Shown here: piece after piece, positions 17,769 through 26,611 of the stretch | Position numbering within the stretch: the first letter of the stretch is position 1 | Layout of the letters: the number at the start of each line of letters is the position of its first letter | Origin: Leptospira limi | GTDB taxonomy: Bacteria; Spirochaetota; Leptospiria; Leptospirales; Leptospiraceae | DNA: 64,000 nucleotides | Reading direction: 5' to 3' | Assembly: GCF_026151395.1 (NCBI RefSeq) | Contig: NZ_JAMQPV010000001.1 | Span: 1,054,001 to 1,118,000, forward strand | Position numbers and translations under genes: made by a program | The notes under the pieces: model-generated | What the model was told of the DNA's origin: nothing | What the model saw: the letters and a program-made list of their open reading frames with translations, nothing else | Database searches by the model: none

Positions 17769-18734
17769 ATGGAAAGAAACCAATTTCTTCTCTTTCTCTC
17801 CTTTTTGTTCTCCACCATTGCCACAATTCTCGGAATTGCGATCCTTTTCTCTGGATCAAGCCTTGCTCGTTATTCGAGTGGGACGGGTGGGAGTCTTTTC
17901 CAAGCCAGTGAAATCGGTGCTGTCGTCATACCGATCGTAGGCGAAATCCATTCTGGGGAATCCACATTTGATTCGACTGGAGCCGACACCATTTTACGCC
18001 AATTACGTGATCTGGAAGAGGACGGTAACATCAAAGGGATTCTACTCGAAATCAATTCTCCGGGCGGAACCGTTGCTGCATCCCAAGAGATTTTTAACGA
18101 ACTTCTACATTTACGTAAAACCAAAAAAATTGTCGTGAGTATGAAAGATGTAGCTGCCTCTGGTGGGTATTATATCGCCTCTGCATCCGATTATATCTTT
18201 GCTGAAAACGGGACCATCACGGGATCCATCGGTGTTATTTCATTTGCTCCGAATGTAAAGGGACTTCTTGATCGGTACGGCGTGGCAGTTCGCACCTACA
18301 AAGCAGGAAAATACAAAGATATGTATTCTCCATTTCGTGACTCAACAAACGAAGAAGATGATATGATTGGAAAACAACTCCAAGATACGTATCGTAAATT
18401 TGTCGAAGATGTTGCAAAAGGTCGAAACAAAACTGTAAAATCCATTGAAGAGTTGGCTGAAGGAAAAATTTATTCTGGGGAAGACGCGTTCCGCAACAAA
18501 CTAGTAGATGATATTGGTGGAAGACGAGAAGCCCATAAAAAACTCTCAGAACTTTGCCAATTCGAAGGTGAAATCCCACTTTTTGAACAGGAATATTCTC
18601 CGTTTGAACGAATGATACGTTCGCTCGGTGTTAAGTTTTTGGGTGAAGGATCTCAAACTGCAAAAATAAGATCTCTCTTGCAATCGCAAGTTCTCGTGAT
18701 CCTTCCTACTTCCCTTGGGAAATTGATGTTATGA
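17769..18734 (+). CDS. sppA: Signal peptide peptidase SppA
   Basis: Membrane-anchored serine protease that degrades cleaved signal peptides. It has 321 residues, the short (single-domain) form. A membrane anchor is at residues 6-28. Ser131 in [12 protein letters not shown] is the expected nucleophile and Lys183 in YKDMYSPFR the general base; the 52-residue spacing is what I expect for this family. The first gene of a tight plus-strand operon: its stop overlaps the next start (ATGA). Confidence 0.94.
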   Translation: MERNQFLLFLSFLFSTIATILGIAILFSGSSLARYSSGTGGSLFQASEIGAVVIPIVGEIHSGESTFDSTGADTILRQLRDLEEDGNIKGILLEINSPGGTVAASQEIFNELLHLRKTKKIVVSMKDVAASGGYYIASASDYIFAENGTITGSIGVISFAPNVKGLLDRYGVAVRTYKAGKYKDMYSPFRDSTNEEDDMIGKQLQDTYRKFVEDVAKGRNKTVKSIEELAEGKIYSGEDAFRNKLVDDIGGRREAHKKLSELCQFEGEIPLFEQEYSPFERMIRSLGVKFLGEGSQTAKIRSLLQSQVLVILPTSLGKLML

Positions 18735-19339
18735 GAGATTTTTTCTTTGATTTGGTAGATACATTGGAGTTGGTCTTTTTAGATCCACTCCGTTATTCAG
18801 AAGAAGTAAAAGAAATTCCTTTTGCCCTAAGTCCGGGTTCCAGTTGGTTGTTTTCCATTTTGTCCGCCTTGTCGTTGTCAGTGGGGATGAGTATTCTATC
18901 TGCACCTTATACTTTCTCTACTTTGTCGTTTTTGTTTTTTGGATTTATTGCTAATTTGATTTTGTTTCGATTTTTCCCATTTTTTTACTCACTGGTTGCT
19001 GATTATTACGTACAAAAAAAAGGAAGATCACAAAAACTATTGTTCCTTGTAATGTTTGCAAGGCATGCGACCGTACTCTTTTTGTTATTTGCTCCCATTT
19101 GTATCGTGATCCATGCGATTGGATTATCAGGTGTTGGTTCCGGATTTTTTTTATTACTTACATTCATTGTGTTGTATGGTTTGGTCATTGCACGTGGACT
19201 CAAATCCATTTATGAACTGAAAAATCGGGATTCGATTCGATTTTCCTTTTATGCATTGGGATTAACGATTTTGTTCCCATTTTTAATGAATTTGTACACA
19301 GCAACGAGTGTCCTGCAATCGGTATCAGGCGGTTTTTAA
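18731..19339 (+). CDS. Multi-pass membrane protein, YIP1-like
   Basis: A 202-residue protein with about five hydrophobic helices. The N-terminal amphipathic segment ([20 protein letters not shown]) before the first helix and the overall layout resemble YIP1-domain proteins, but the match is loose. It overlaps sppA by four bases and is followed with no gap by surE, so it belongs to that operon. Function unknown. Confidence 0.75.
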   Translation: MRDFFFDLVDTLELVFLDPLRYSEEVKEIPFALSPGSSWLFSILSALSLSVGMSILSAPYTFSTLSFLFFGFIANLILFRFFPFFYSLVADYYVQKKGRSQKLLFLVMFARHATVLFLLFAPICIVIHAIGLSGVGSGFFLLLTFIVLYGLVIARGLKSIYELKNRDSIRFSFYALGLTILFPFLMNLYTATSVLQSVSGGF

Positions 19340-20080
19340 TTGAATTTACTCATCACAAATGACGACGGAATCTCTTCCGCCGGTATCAAAGCTTTGGAAC
19401 GAGTCCTCGGCAAATCCTACAAAACATACCTCATTGCACCTCTCAAAGAACGATCTGTAACATCCATGGCACTCACTGTGTTCCAAGGGATGAGAGTCGA
19501 ACGAATCAACGACAACCATTACATCGCTGATGGATTCCCTGTAGATTGTGTGAACATTGGTTTGTATGCAGACATATTTCCAAAAATTGACTTTGTCATC
19601 TCTGGGATCAACAGAGGTGTGAACATGGGATACGATGTGCATTATTCAGGGACAGTTGGTGCGGCAAAACATGGTGCCTTACACGGTATCCCTTCACTTG
19701 CTGTGAGTTCTGGTCGCATTGACCCTGATGATGGGTATGAAAAGGAAGCCGAACTTGTGTTAACTTTCTTAGAAAAATACAAATCCCAAATCCAGTCAGG
19801 AGAAATTTGGAATTTGAATTTCCCTCCTGAAGTCAGTGGAACGGGAACCATCAGTGAACTTGTTTTTACAAGACTCGGTCGCAGGCGTTATTCCGAAAAA
19901 TATGAAAAAAAACAAATCATTGAAGGTGTCAGCGAATTTCAGTTAAACGGAAGTTTATTGGGACATGATGAAGAAACAGGAACCGACTTTGAAGCCTATT
20001 ACCAAGGAAAAATTCCTGTCACACCGATCCAATTGGACCTAACAGAAAAAATTCGACTGAAGGAATTACAATCCAAATAA
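19340..20080 (+). CDS. surE: 5'/3'-nucleotidase SurE
   Basis: A metal-dependent nucleoside monophosphate phosphatase linked to stationary-phase survival. It has 246 residues, the normal length. The N-terminal ITNDDGISSAGI motif supplies the metal-binding Asp8-Asp9 pair, and SGINRGVNMGYDVHYSGTV is the conserved active-site loop. The start is TTG at 19340 directly after the stop of the preceding gene, which fits the invariant MNLLITNDDG-type N-terminus. Third gene of the sppA operon. Confidence 0.95.
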   Translation: MNLLITNDDGISSAGIKALERVLGKSYKTYLIAPLKERSVTSMALTVFQGMRVERINDNHYIADGFPVDCVNIGLYADIFPKIDFVISGINRGVNMGYDVHYSGTVGAAKHGALHGIPSLAVSSGRIDPDDGYEKEAELVLTFLEKYKSQIQSGEIWNLNFPPEVSGTGTISELVFTRLGRRRYSEKYEKKQIIEGVSEFQLNGSLLGHDEETGTDFEAYYQGKIPVTPIQLDLTEKIRLKELQSK

Positions 20081-20085
20081 AACCT

Positions 20086-20757
20086 ATGGCAGTAGACAAC
20101 GATTACCTTTCTTATATGAACAAAGGCAATTATGCCATGGCCTTAAACCTTCTCGACCAAGCATTGTTGCAAAATCCAGAAGATCCTATCCTCTTGTACA
20201 ATTTTGCTTTGTGTTGTTTCCAGACGAAAAACTTTAAAAAAACGATCCAAGTTTTAGATCGGATCTTAAGCGAATACCCAGGTTTCATAGAACTGGACAA
20301 TGTGTACCGTTTAAAAGTGTTTTCCCTTGTGGAACTCAAAGAATGGGAATCTGCAGAAGGGATCATCAAAGAACGATTACAAATTGCGATCGATGATGCC
20401 AAACTCCTCTCGTTTTTAGCCCATGTATATGAATACACCCACCGTTTGGAAGATGCAATCAACATCCATAGGCGGATTTTAAAAGCCAATCCTGATTATA
20501 AAAATAGTTTGAATTCCCTTGGTTACTTACTCGCTTTAAAAAAGAAACTAACAGCAGAAGAAAGAGCAGAAGCCATTCGTTCCTTAAAAAAAGCCTTAGA
20601 ACTGGATCCCAATAATCCGGCCTATTTGGATAGCTTTGGGTATTTTTTGCAAACCAATGGGAAACCAGAGGAAGCTTGGAAGGCATATCGTAAGGCCTTA
20701 CAAAAGAACCCAAATCACCCAGTCCTCCTCGAAAGACTCAAGAACCTGAAGAAATAA
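20086..20757 (+). CDS. TPR protein
   Basis: A 223-residue soluble protein made of about five to six tetratricopeptide units (MNKGNYAMALNLLDQALLQNP, later DPNNPAYLDSFGY..Q..GKPEEAWKAYRKAL). It has no signal peptide. It starts 5 bp after surE and closes the sppA-surE operon, ending just before the tRNA promoter. A protein-protein interaction role is expected; partner unknown. Confidence 0.85.
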   Translation: MAVDNDYLSYMNKGNYAMALNLLDQALLQNPEDPILLYNFALCCFQTKNFKKTIQVLDRILSEYPGFIELDNVYRLKVFSLVELKEWESAEGIIKERLQIAIDDAKLLSFLAHVYEYTHRLEDAINIHRRILKANPDYKNSLNSLGYLLALKKKLTAEERAEAIRSLKKALELDPNNPAYLDSFGYFLQTNGKPEEAWKAYRKALQKNPNHPVLLERLKNLKK

Positions 20758-20769
20758 ATCTCCCTTTTG

Positions 20770-20804
20770 TTGACACAGTCCTTCTTCCAAAAACACTGGT
20801 GTTT
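20770..20804 (+). promoter_or_regulatory. Candidate tRNA cluster promoter
   Basis: A consensus TTGACA is at 20770-20775. The -10 is poor (AACACT, 20792-20797) and overlaps a palindrome AAACAC-TG-GTGTTT at 20791-20804. It is positioned correctly for the tRNA-Pro gene at 20817. Confidence 0.4.
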
Positions 20805-20816
20805 CAAGGACTTTCT

Positions 20817-20888
20817 CGGGATGTAGCGCAGTGGTAGCGCATCTGTTTTGGGTACAGAGGGTCGCAGGTTCAAATCCTGTCATCCCGA
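20817..20888 (+). tRNA. tRNA-Pro(UGG)
   Basis: A complete cloverleaf: acceptor CGGGATG/CATCCCG, anticodon stem TCTGT/ACAGA with loop TTTGGGT, giving anticodon TGG, and T-arm GCAGGTTCAAATCCTGT. The 3' CCA is not encoded. First of three tRNAs in tandem. Confidence 0.95.
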
Positions 20889-20905
20889 ATCAGTTGGTTC
20901 TATCT

Positions 20906-20979
20906 GACCCGGTAGCTCAGCTGGATAGAGCAACTGCCTTCTAAGCAGTTGGTCGGGGGTTCGAATCCCTCTCGGGTCG
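20906..20979 (+). tRNA. tRNA-Arg(UCU)
   Basis: Acceptor GACCCGG/TCGGGTC (one G-U), D-arm AGCTCAGCTGGATAGAGC, anticodon stem ACTGC/GCAGT with loop CTTCTAA, giving anticodon TCT, and T-arm GGGGGTTCGAATCCCTC. Lies 17 nt after tRNA-Pro; CCA not encoded. Confidence 0.95.
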
Positions 20980-20996
20980 ATGATTGTTCTAGAAAC

Positions 20997-21069
20997 GGTG
21001 GATGTAGTTCAGCGGTAGAGCCCCGGTTTGTGGTACCGGTCGTCGCGGGTTCGAATCCCGTCATCCACC
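20997..21069 (+). tRNA. tRNA-His(GUG)
   Basis: Acceptor GTGGATG/CATCCAC with an extra G at 20997 facing discriminator C21069, the G-1:C73 pair that marks tRNA-His. Anticodon stem CCGGT/ACCGG with loop TTGTGGT gives anticodon GTG. Its last 18 bases (from 21052) are part of the 301-bp unit that recurs at 21434. Confidence 0.95.
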
Positions 21070-21352
21070 CACTTGTGAATTTCCCCTTTAACGAATATAA
21101 TTTTTCCCAAAAAGTCCACGAGCGCCTTGCGTTCGCTTGGCCCTCCATGGCCAAAGCTCTCGCCCGCATCCATCCGTGGATGCTTTGCGGCGTTCGTGGA
21201 CTTTTTGGGAAAAAACTTCGATTTCATTGGGAAATTGCGTACAAGTATAGAATTTACTTAAGAATGAATTGAATTGGGATTCGAACGATTTTGATATAGA
21301 GTTCGAGTAGCCAATTTGGCAAGACACCTTGCCTAATTGGCGTTAAACGAGA
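21052..21352 (+). repeat. 301-bp direct repeat, copy 1 (tRNA-His 3' end)
   Basis: The stretch from the tRNA-His T-arm to GTTAAACGAGA is repeated at 21434-21734, offset 382 bp, with only about eight differences. It holds the inverted repeat at 21101-21214, a small internal TCGAAC...GTTCGA pair, and near the end a palindrome GCCAATTTGGCAAG (21310-21323) / CTTGCCTAATTGGC (21328-21341). It carries no credible gene. The whole interval 21070-21915 is gene-free. Confidence 0.9.
21101..21214. repeat. Long inverted repeat in copy 1
   Basis: A 26-base arm at 21101-21126 pairs with 21189-21214, with one G-T pair. Between the arms are two smaller palindromes, CTTGGCC...GGCCAAAG and GCATCCA-TCCG-TGGATGC. 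As RNA this would make a long stem closing a loop with two side hairpins. Both arms carry a run of T or A at the outer end, as in a terminator. Confidence 0.85.
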
Positions 21353-21433
21353 ACGACCGAGCGCAAGGATGTGCGAGGGCTCGCAAAAGACGGCCTGGAA
21401 CGAGTTCGACCTGGATGGGAGAACCGTGGAAGG

Positions 21434-21734
21434 CGAATCCCGTCATCCACCCAATTGTGAATTTCCCCTTTAACGAATATAATTTTTCCCAAAAAGTCCA
21501 CGAGCGCCTTGCGTTCGCTTGGCTCTCCATGGCCAAAGCTCTCGCCCGCATCCATCCGTGGATGCTTTGCGGCGTTCGTGGACTTTTTGGGAAAAAACTT
21601 CGATTTCATTGGGAAATTGCGTACAAGTATAGAATTTACTTAAGAATGAATTGAATTGGGATTCGAACGATTTTGATATAGAGTTCGAAAAGCTATTTTG
21701 GTTAGACACCTTGCCTAATTGGCGTTAAACGAGA
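21434..21734 (+). repeat. 301-bp direct repeat, copy 2
   Basis: Starts with the 18 bases matching the 3' end of tRNA-His but without the 5' part of the tRNA, so it is not a second functional tRNA. Six of the differences from copy 1 lie in 21685-21700 and break the left arm of the terminal palindrome that is intact in copy 1. The 81 bp between the copies (21353-21433) are unique within the window and GC-richer. Confidence 0.9.
21483..21596. repeat. Long inverted repeat in copy 2
   Basis: Same arms as in copy 1 (21483-21508 with 21571-21596). One base differs in the loop (GGCTCTCC for GGCCCTCC), which leaves the arms intact. Confidence 0.85.
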
Positions 21735-21915
21735 TTTCATCCGGATTTACTACAGCTGATTTTTCTCAATTTTGGAAATTTTTTGCAAAAATAGATTCGC
21801 CTTGAATTCAGTCCAGTTTCAATAATGGGGAGTTCATCAAGGATTCCATGAAAACCTTCTTAATAAGTTTACGATGAACTATTGAAAATCAGAAGGAGAT
21901 AGTTGGAGGTGTTAA

Positions 21916-23076
21916 ATGATAAAGGTTCAAATTCTTTGGCATCGATTGATACTCTACTTTTTCTTTGCTTTCCAAACTCTATATTTTTTCACTCATTGCA
22001 AAGGAGAAAATTTTTCCAATGCTTGTGATCCGCAGAGCAAAGCATTTAATCAGACTATTTTTTTAAAGTTTGCATTGAATGATAAAAGTGTAACTTGTGG
22101 AATCGGTCCCGTAGCAGGAAAAGAAATTACATCATACTCAATTCCTTCGTTAGGAATAACTGGAATTATCTCAGATACGAATATCAGTCTCGTGTCAGAT
22201 ACACTCTCATCTTTTACTCCGTTAGTTGCTAAGTTTACAACCACAGGGGAAAGTGTTTCAATAGGTAATGTAACACAAACGAGTGAGGTAACCTCAAATT
22301 CGTTTTCATCCAATCTTTTATATACCGTAACTGCAACCGATGGCACGAGTCAGGATTATACTGTCACTCTTACTGCTCCAAGAACTTATGGAGGTTTATC
22401 TTTAGTGCTTTGGTTTAAGGCAGACAGTCTTATTTTATCTGATGGTGCAAATGTTCAAACCTGGAATGATTTTAGCGGAAGAGGAAATCATCTTACACAA
22501 GTCACTTACCCATCAAGACAACCAATTTATAGATTGAATCAGGTAAATGGTCTTCCTGCTCTCAATTTTGCACAAGCATCATTGACTTCGATGAGTTATA
22601 GTGGTGGAACTGGATTTTCATCCATTAATAGTGGATCTTTTTTTTTGGTATTTAAGATGCCACAAACTCATCCTGCCACAAATTTGCTTTTAGTCGGTCC
22701 TGCAAATGGAAGAGAGATTAATATAGGCGCTTCACCTGGAAATGAGTTGTTTCTTTGGCGAAATGGGTCTGGACTTACTCCTCCATCCGTAAATTCAATT
22801 CCTGTCACTGCATTCATAGCTATTGCAAGTGTTCAAAACACTACTGTTAGTTGGCAAGAGTATTGGAATGGTGATTTAAAAGGGAATGCAACCTCAAATA
22901 TAGAAAGTTATGTGACAGGCACAATTGGATCCCTTTCCAATGGAAACATGGATGGTGATATAGCTGAATTTTTCTATTTTGATTCTGCACTATCTCAAAA
23001 TGAAATAGATAAAGTATTTTGTTATCTGAGGGCTAAATACAAATTGATTGCTACAACTAGAAGCTGCGGAATATAA
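21916..23076 (+). CDS. Probable lipoprotein with LamG/ConA-like domain
   Basis: A 386-residue protein after a strong ribosome region (AGTTGGAGGTGTTAA before ATG 21916). The signal segment (residues 10-27) ends in YFFTHC, a plausible though untypical lipobox. Residues about 60-155 form an Ig-like module ending in YTVTATDGTSQDYTVTL, the pattern of DUF5018-type domains. From about 160 to the end lies a jelly-roll domain (LVLWFKADS, W.DFSGRGN, AEFFYFDS) shared with the lipoprotein at 343-1209, which lacks the Ig-like module. No enzyme motif. Likely surface or periplasmic binding protein. Confidence 0.8.
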   Translation: MIKVQILWHRLILYFFFAFQTLYFFTHCKGENFSNACDPQSKAFNQTIFLKFALNDKSVTCGIGPVAGKEITSYSIPSLGITGIISDTNISLVSDTLSSFTPLVAKFTTTGESVSIGNVTQTSEVTSNSFSSNLLYTVTATDGTSQDYTVTLTAPRTYGGLSLVLWFKADSLILSDGANVQTWNDFSGRGNHLTQVTYPSRQPIYRLNQVNGLPALNFAQASLTSMSYSGGTGFSSINSGSFFLVFKMPQTHPATNLLLVGPANGREINIGASPGNELFLWRNGSGLTPPSVNSIPVTAFIAIASVQNTTVSWQEYWNGDLKGNATSNIESYVTGTIGSLSNGNMDGDIAEFFYFDSALSQNEIDKVFCYLRAKYKLIATTRSCGI

Positions 23077-23459
23077 ATATTTATCAAATCTAACGTAGAA
23101 TCAGTATTTTAAGTCCCAAAAGGGCTTACTATTATCATATCCTCCTGGTCTCATTTTTAGAAAACAACCAAACAATGAAGTCACAGAAACCTAAGGATTG
23201 GGATGGGAGAAACTTTGAATGACGGTTCCAGAAATCCATTTTAACCTTCTCCTTACCATTTCGATTCAGTTTTTCTTTCAAACGCTGTTGGATGCAAATG
23301 ACATAATTTTTTAAAATTAGTACTTACACCGAATTTTGAAACGTAGGGAGAAGGAAAGGCATTAAATTGATTTCATAATTTTCGAATTCGATATTATTTT
23401 ATTTTCTAATTCTCTACAGGTAATAAACTGCATACTACTGAAAGAGGGAAATCACTCGT
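23077..23459. other. Gene-free interval before the chemoreceptor
   Basis: No credible frame. AAGTCCC-AAAA-GGGCTT at 23111-23127 is a small stem with one bulge that could be a weak terminator for the lipoprotein gene. The rest is AT-rich, and I cannot pick a secure promoter for the chemoreceptor. Confidence 0.45.
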
Positions 23460-25508
23460 ATGCATTTTTATTTTTCCAATATATCCATTCGACTCAGACT
23501 GATCCTTTTGCCTCTTCCTGTCCTATTGTTTTTATTGATTGTGCTCGTTTTGTACATTCAATCGCAAAACAAGGAAATTGATTTCTCTGTGAAAGAACAG
23601 AAAGGTATCGAGATCATCAAACCTGTTTATTTTGCATTTAAAGTTGCATTACCGAAATTCAAAATTGGGAATGAGAATGTAGATGATTTAAAACCTATGA
23701 TTGAAGAAGGGAAAGCAACCATTCTCAAATCAGGAATCCTTTCTGAAGATTCAAAACAAATTCAAAAATGGAATACGTATTTAACTTACGAACGATTTGA
23801 CCAAGAAACAACTCGCAATTTTTTGGAAGATACACAAGAGTTGGCAGTTAAGATTGGAGACCATTCCAATTTAATATTGGATCCTAAACTGGAATCTTAT
23901 TACCAAATGGATATCATTCTGTTCCAAATTCCCATGTTATGGAAACACGTCGGACAACTCAAAGAATTAATTCGGGATGAATATCTAGGAGAAAATCGAA
24001 AACGAAAAACTTTTTCGAATATCAGTTATACAAAATCGATCATATCAATCAATGCGATTGAGAACATTTGTATCAATATAACAAGTTCTTATAAAAAAAC
24101 AATGGAGAATGCGCCAACCAATCAAGGAGAGATGCAAAAGAACATAGACCAAACAAACCAAGCTTGTAATGCCTATGTTGATGAATTGAAAAAAATATTG
24201 ATAACTGAAGTGAACAAACCGGATTCATCCGATGAATTATTCAATATCATTCATAAAGGAACATTTTTAGGATCGGAAATTCAAAATTTTTCCATTTTAG
24301 TTTTTGAAAACCTGATAAAAGATCGTTTGTCAGAACAAAAATTCCACCGCTTGGTCAATATCCTCATTCTAGTATTGGCTCTGAGTGTTTCCATACTTTT
24401 GATTTTTCTCATCTTTAAAAGTATCAACCTTCCATTAAAAACTGTTTTAATGAAAGTCGAGGAATTATCGAGTGGTGATGCCGATCTCACAAAAAAACTA
24501 CCTTCGTTTGGTGAAAATGAAATTGGAGAAATTTCAGGTTCCATCAATCGTTTTGTAAACCAATTACATGATATCATTGTGCAACTGAAACATTCAGTGA
24601 ACCAAGTTGAAAAAAGTTCTGACCAATTAAAACATGATGCTCTATCGGTATCTGATAATGCATCTGGACTCGCTTCCACTTCAGAAGAGGCTGCCGCTTC
24701 CTTAGAAGAATTATCATCCTCTTTCGAAGTAATGTTTGGTTCCATTTCAGACGAAACCAAAAACATTGCTAAAATTGCAGAAGAAATTCGAAATATTGAA
24801 TATTCCATCGTGAATATTGAAAAGGAACTCAACCAGTTATCGATTGAAGCTGTTGCATCAACTCAATTAGCGGATAATGGAAATTTATCGATCCGAAGTA
24901 CGGATAATTCAATGGAAGAGATCCGATTGGTAACAAAAGAAATTTCTGGGATCGTGGATTTGATCACGGATATCTCTGAACAAACAAATTTACTGGCACT
25001 CAATGCCAGTATCGAAGCGGCCCGAGCAGGTGATGCGGGAAGAGGTTTTGCTGTAGTAGCGGAAGAGATCTCAAAACTTGCCGATAAAACAAGAACTTCT
25101 GTAAAAAATATTATGACATTAATTGCAAAGAGTGATTCAGCAGTCAACATTGGTGTGAATCATGTGAATGATACAGTAAAAGTTCTGAATGAGATTGTTG
25201 GCCAATCCAATCGGATTCAAACAGGTGTTGAAAAACTAAAGGGTGAAATCTCATCTCAATCCAATAGTTTAACCAATGTATCTGACGAACTTAAAGAACT
25301 ACAATCTTTGGCAGAATCAATCGAAACCTCTTGCCAAGAACAAAAACGAACTTCGGAAGATATGGTAGTCAGTGTGAATTCTCTTTCAGGTAGTGCCCAA
25401 GAACTTGCTCAAAGTTCGGAAGATCTAAACCGAGTGAGTGTCACGATTAGTAGTGTGGCAAAAACGATTGCAACGATTGCCAATTCGTTTGAAACGAGTG
25501 TTGATTGA
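23460..25508 (+). CDS. Methyl-accepting chemotaxis protein
   Basis: A 682-residue transmembrane chemoreceptor. TM1 is at about 12-32, a periplasmic helical sensor at 33-285, TM2 at about 292-318, then HAMP (about 322-375) and the long signalling coiled coil. The conserved hairpin tip [18 protein letters not shown] is at about residue 505, where CheA and CheW bind. No pentapeptide tether is visible at the C-terminus. The ligand is unknown. No che gene is adjacent; the nearest is cheW at 41309. Confidence 0.94.
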   Translation: MHFYFSNISIRLRLILLPLPVLLFLLIVLVLYIQSQNKEIDFSVKEQKGIEIIKPVYFAFKVALPKFKIGNENVDDLKPMIEEGKATILKSGILSEDSKQIQKWNTYLTYERFDQETTRNFLEDTQELAVKIGDHSNLILDPKLESYYQMDIILFQIPMLWKHVGQLKELIRDEYLGENRKRKTFSNISYTKSIISINAIENICINITSSYKKTMENAPTNQGEMQKNIDQTNQACNAYVDELKKILITEVNKPDSSDELFNIIHKGTFLGSEIQNFSILVFENLIKDRLSEQKFHRLVNILILVLALSVSILLIFLIFKSINLPLKTVLMKVEELSSGDADLTKKLPSFGENEIGEISGSINRFVNQLHDIIVQLKHSVNQVEKSSDQLKHDALSVSDNASGLASTSEEAAASLEELSSSFEVMFGSISDETKNIAKIAEEIRNIEYSIVNIEKELNQLSIEAVASTQLADNGNLSIRSTDNSMEEIRLVTKEISGIVDLITDISEQTNLLALNASIEAARAGDAGRGFAVVAEEISKLADKTRTSVKNIMTLIAKSDSAVNIGVNHVNDTVKVLNEIVGQSNRIQTGVEKLKGEISSQSNSLTNVSDELKELQSLAESIETSCQEQKRTSEDMVVSVNSLSGSAQELAQSSEDLNRVSVTISSVAKTIATIANSFETSVD

Positions 25509-25700
25509 GAATCTATAGGAACCTCTATATATTTAACTATGATGGATACAATCTGTTACTATCTGTATAGGAGACTCGACAGACATTCGTTACATTGTCT
25601 CATTTGATTTAAAAGAGGAAAGAAGGATGTGAAATTATTTATTTCTAAGATGTGAATTCCTTCTTGCCGTTACAGAAATTAATTTCAGTAATGAATCTAT

Positions 25701-26330
25701 ATGCCCACGAATACCACTACAAAAAAAGACTATAGGATAATTGGTTTTTTATTATTTCTTAGTTTGGTTCCGAGCATCGCGGGACTAGTTCGAATTTTCC
25801 AACTAACAACTGGCTCTGGTTATACGGTAGAAAACCAACGATTTTTTAATGACCCAATTCCAGTAATCCTACATATCATAGCTGTTTTATTGTATAGTAT
25901 TTTAGGGTCATTCCAATTTGCCCCTGGATTTCGAAGCCGTCACCTTCGTTGGCACCGAATTTCTGGAAGGATCCTTGTAGTTTTAGGACTTCTCACGGCG
26001 GGTACTGGGCTTTGGTTAACCTGGGTGTACCCAAGAGTTCCAACTGATGGAGATTGGTTATTTGGAATTCGAATGGTGATCGGAGTCTGGATGTTGGCCT
26101 GCATCATACTTGGTTTTGTTTTTGCTATGGCAAAACAATTCCGCACTCATAGCCATTGGATGATCCGAGGTTATGCGATTGGATTAGGTGCTGGCACACA
26201 AGTATTCACACATCTTCCTTGGTTTGTTTTCGTGGGAGGCGAACCATCAGGGATTCCAAGAGATTTGATGATGGCAGCAGGATGGCTTATTAACTTTTTA
26301 TTTGCCGAGTGGTTGATTCGAAAAAAATAA
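25701..26330 (+). CDS. DUF2306 family membrane protein
   Basis: A 209-residue protein with about six hydrophobic helices. The sequence around SRHLRWHRISGRILVVLG followed by a TGLWLTW helix, and a later HSHWMIRGYAIGLGAGTQ segment, match the DUF2306 family. Conserved His residues in those blocks suggest haem or metal binding, but this is not proven. It stands alone between the chemoreceptor and the sensor kinase. Confidence 0.8.
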   Translation: MPTNTTTKKDYRIIGFLLFLSLVPSIAGLVRIFQLTTGSGYTVENQRFFNDPIPVILHIIAVLLYSILGSFQFAPGFRSRHLRWHRISGRILVVLGLLTAGTGLWLTWVYPRVPTDGDWLFGIRMVIGVWMLACIILGFVFAMAKQFRTHSHWMIRGYAIGLGAGTQVFTHLPWFVFVGGEPSGIPRDLMMAAGWLINFLFAEWLIRKK

Positions 26331-26611
26331 TTCTCATAAATTCTAAATTTGATCTTGGGAATCCATCGGAGGCAACGAACATTCCATAAGAATTGCAAAT
26401 CTAAATATTTGAAATAATCCGAAGATTGACACCCTGGTTTCCTTTCATTGATCAATCATTTTTCTTACATTCAGATCAAATCAGATTTTGAAAACATTTC
26501 CATTTCTCACTTGCATGGAATTTTCTTCTCGATAGAATCTTAGATGCTTTGGTGAACCAAAAGCTTCGTAGAGAAATAAGAGTGGGAATTATTTCAATTC
26601 AATATAAGAAA

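Noticed and set aside
20698..21169. Minus-strand frames reading through the tRNA genes, including texts such as GFEPATTGTTNRGS
   Set aside because: These are translation artefacts of tRNA genes and their antisense; a known class of false proteins.
21310..21352. Integron attC site calling this region an integron
   Set aside because: Only one half-site (GTTAAAC) fits, no second core, and the tyrosine recombinase at 30391 lacks the integron-specific insert.
21088..21709. Short frames on both strands in the 301-bp repeats
   Set aside because: They run through the inverted repeats and recur exactly because of the duplication; no ribosome site and no protein-like composition.
26549..26611. TTG-started extension of the sensor kinase
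   Set aside because: It would put 21 charged residues before the signal peptide; ATG 26612 fits better.
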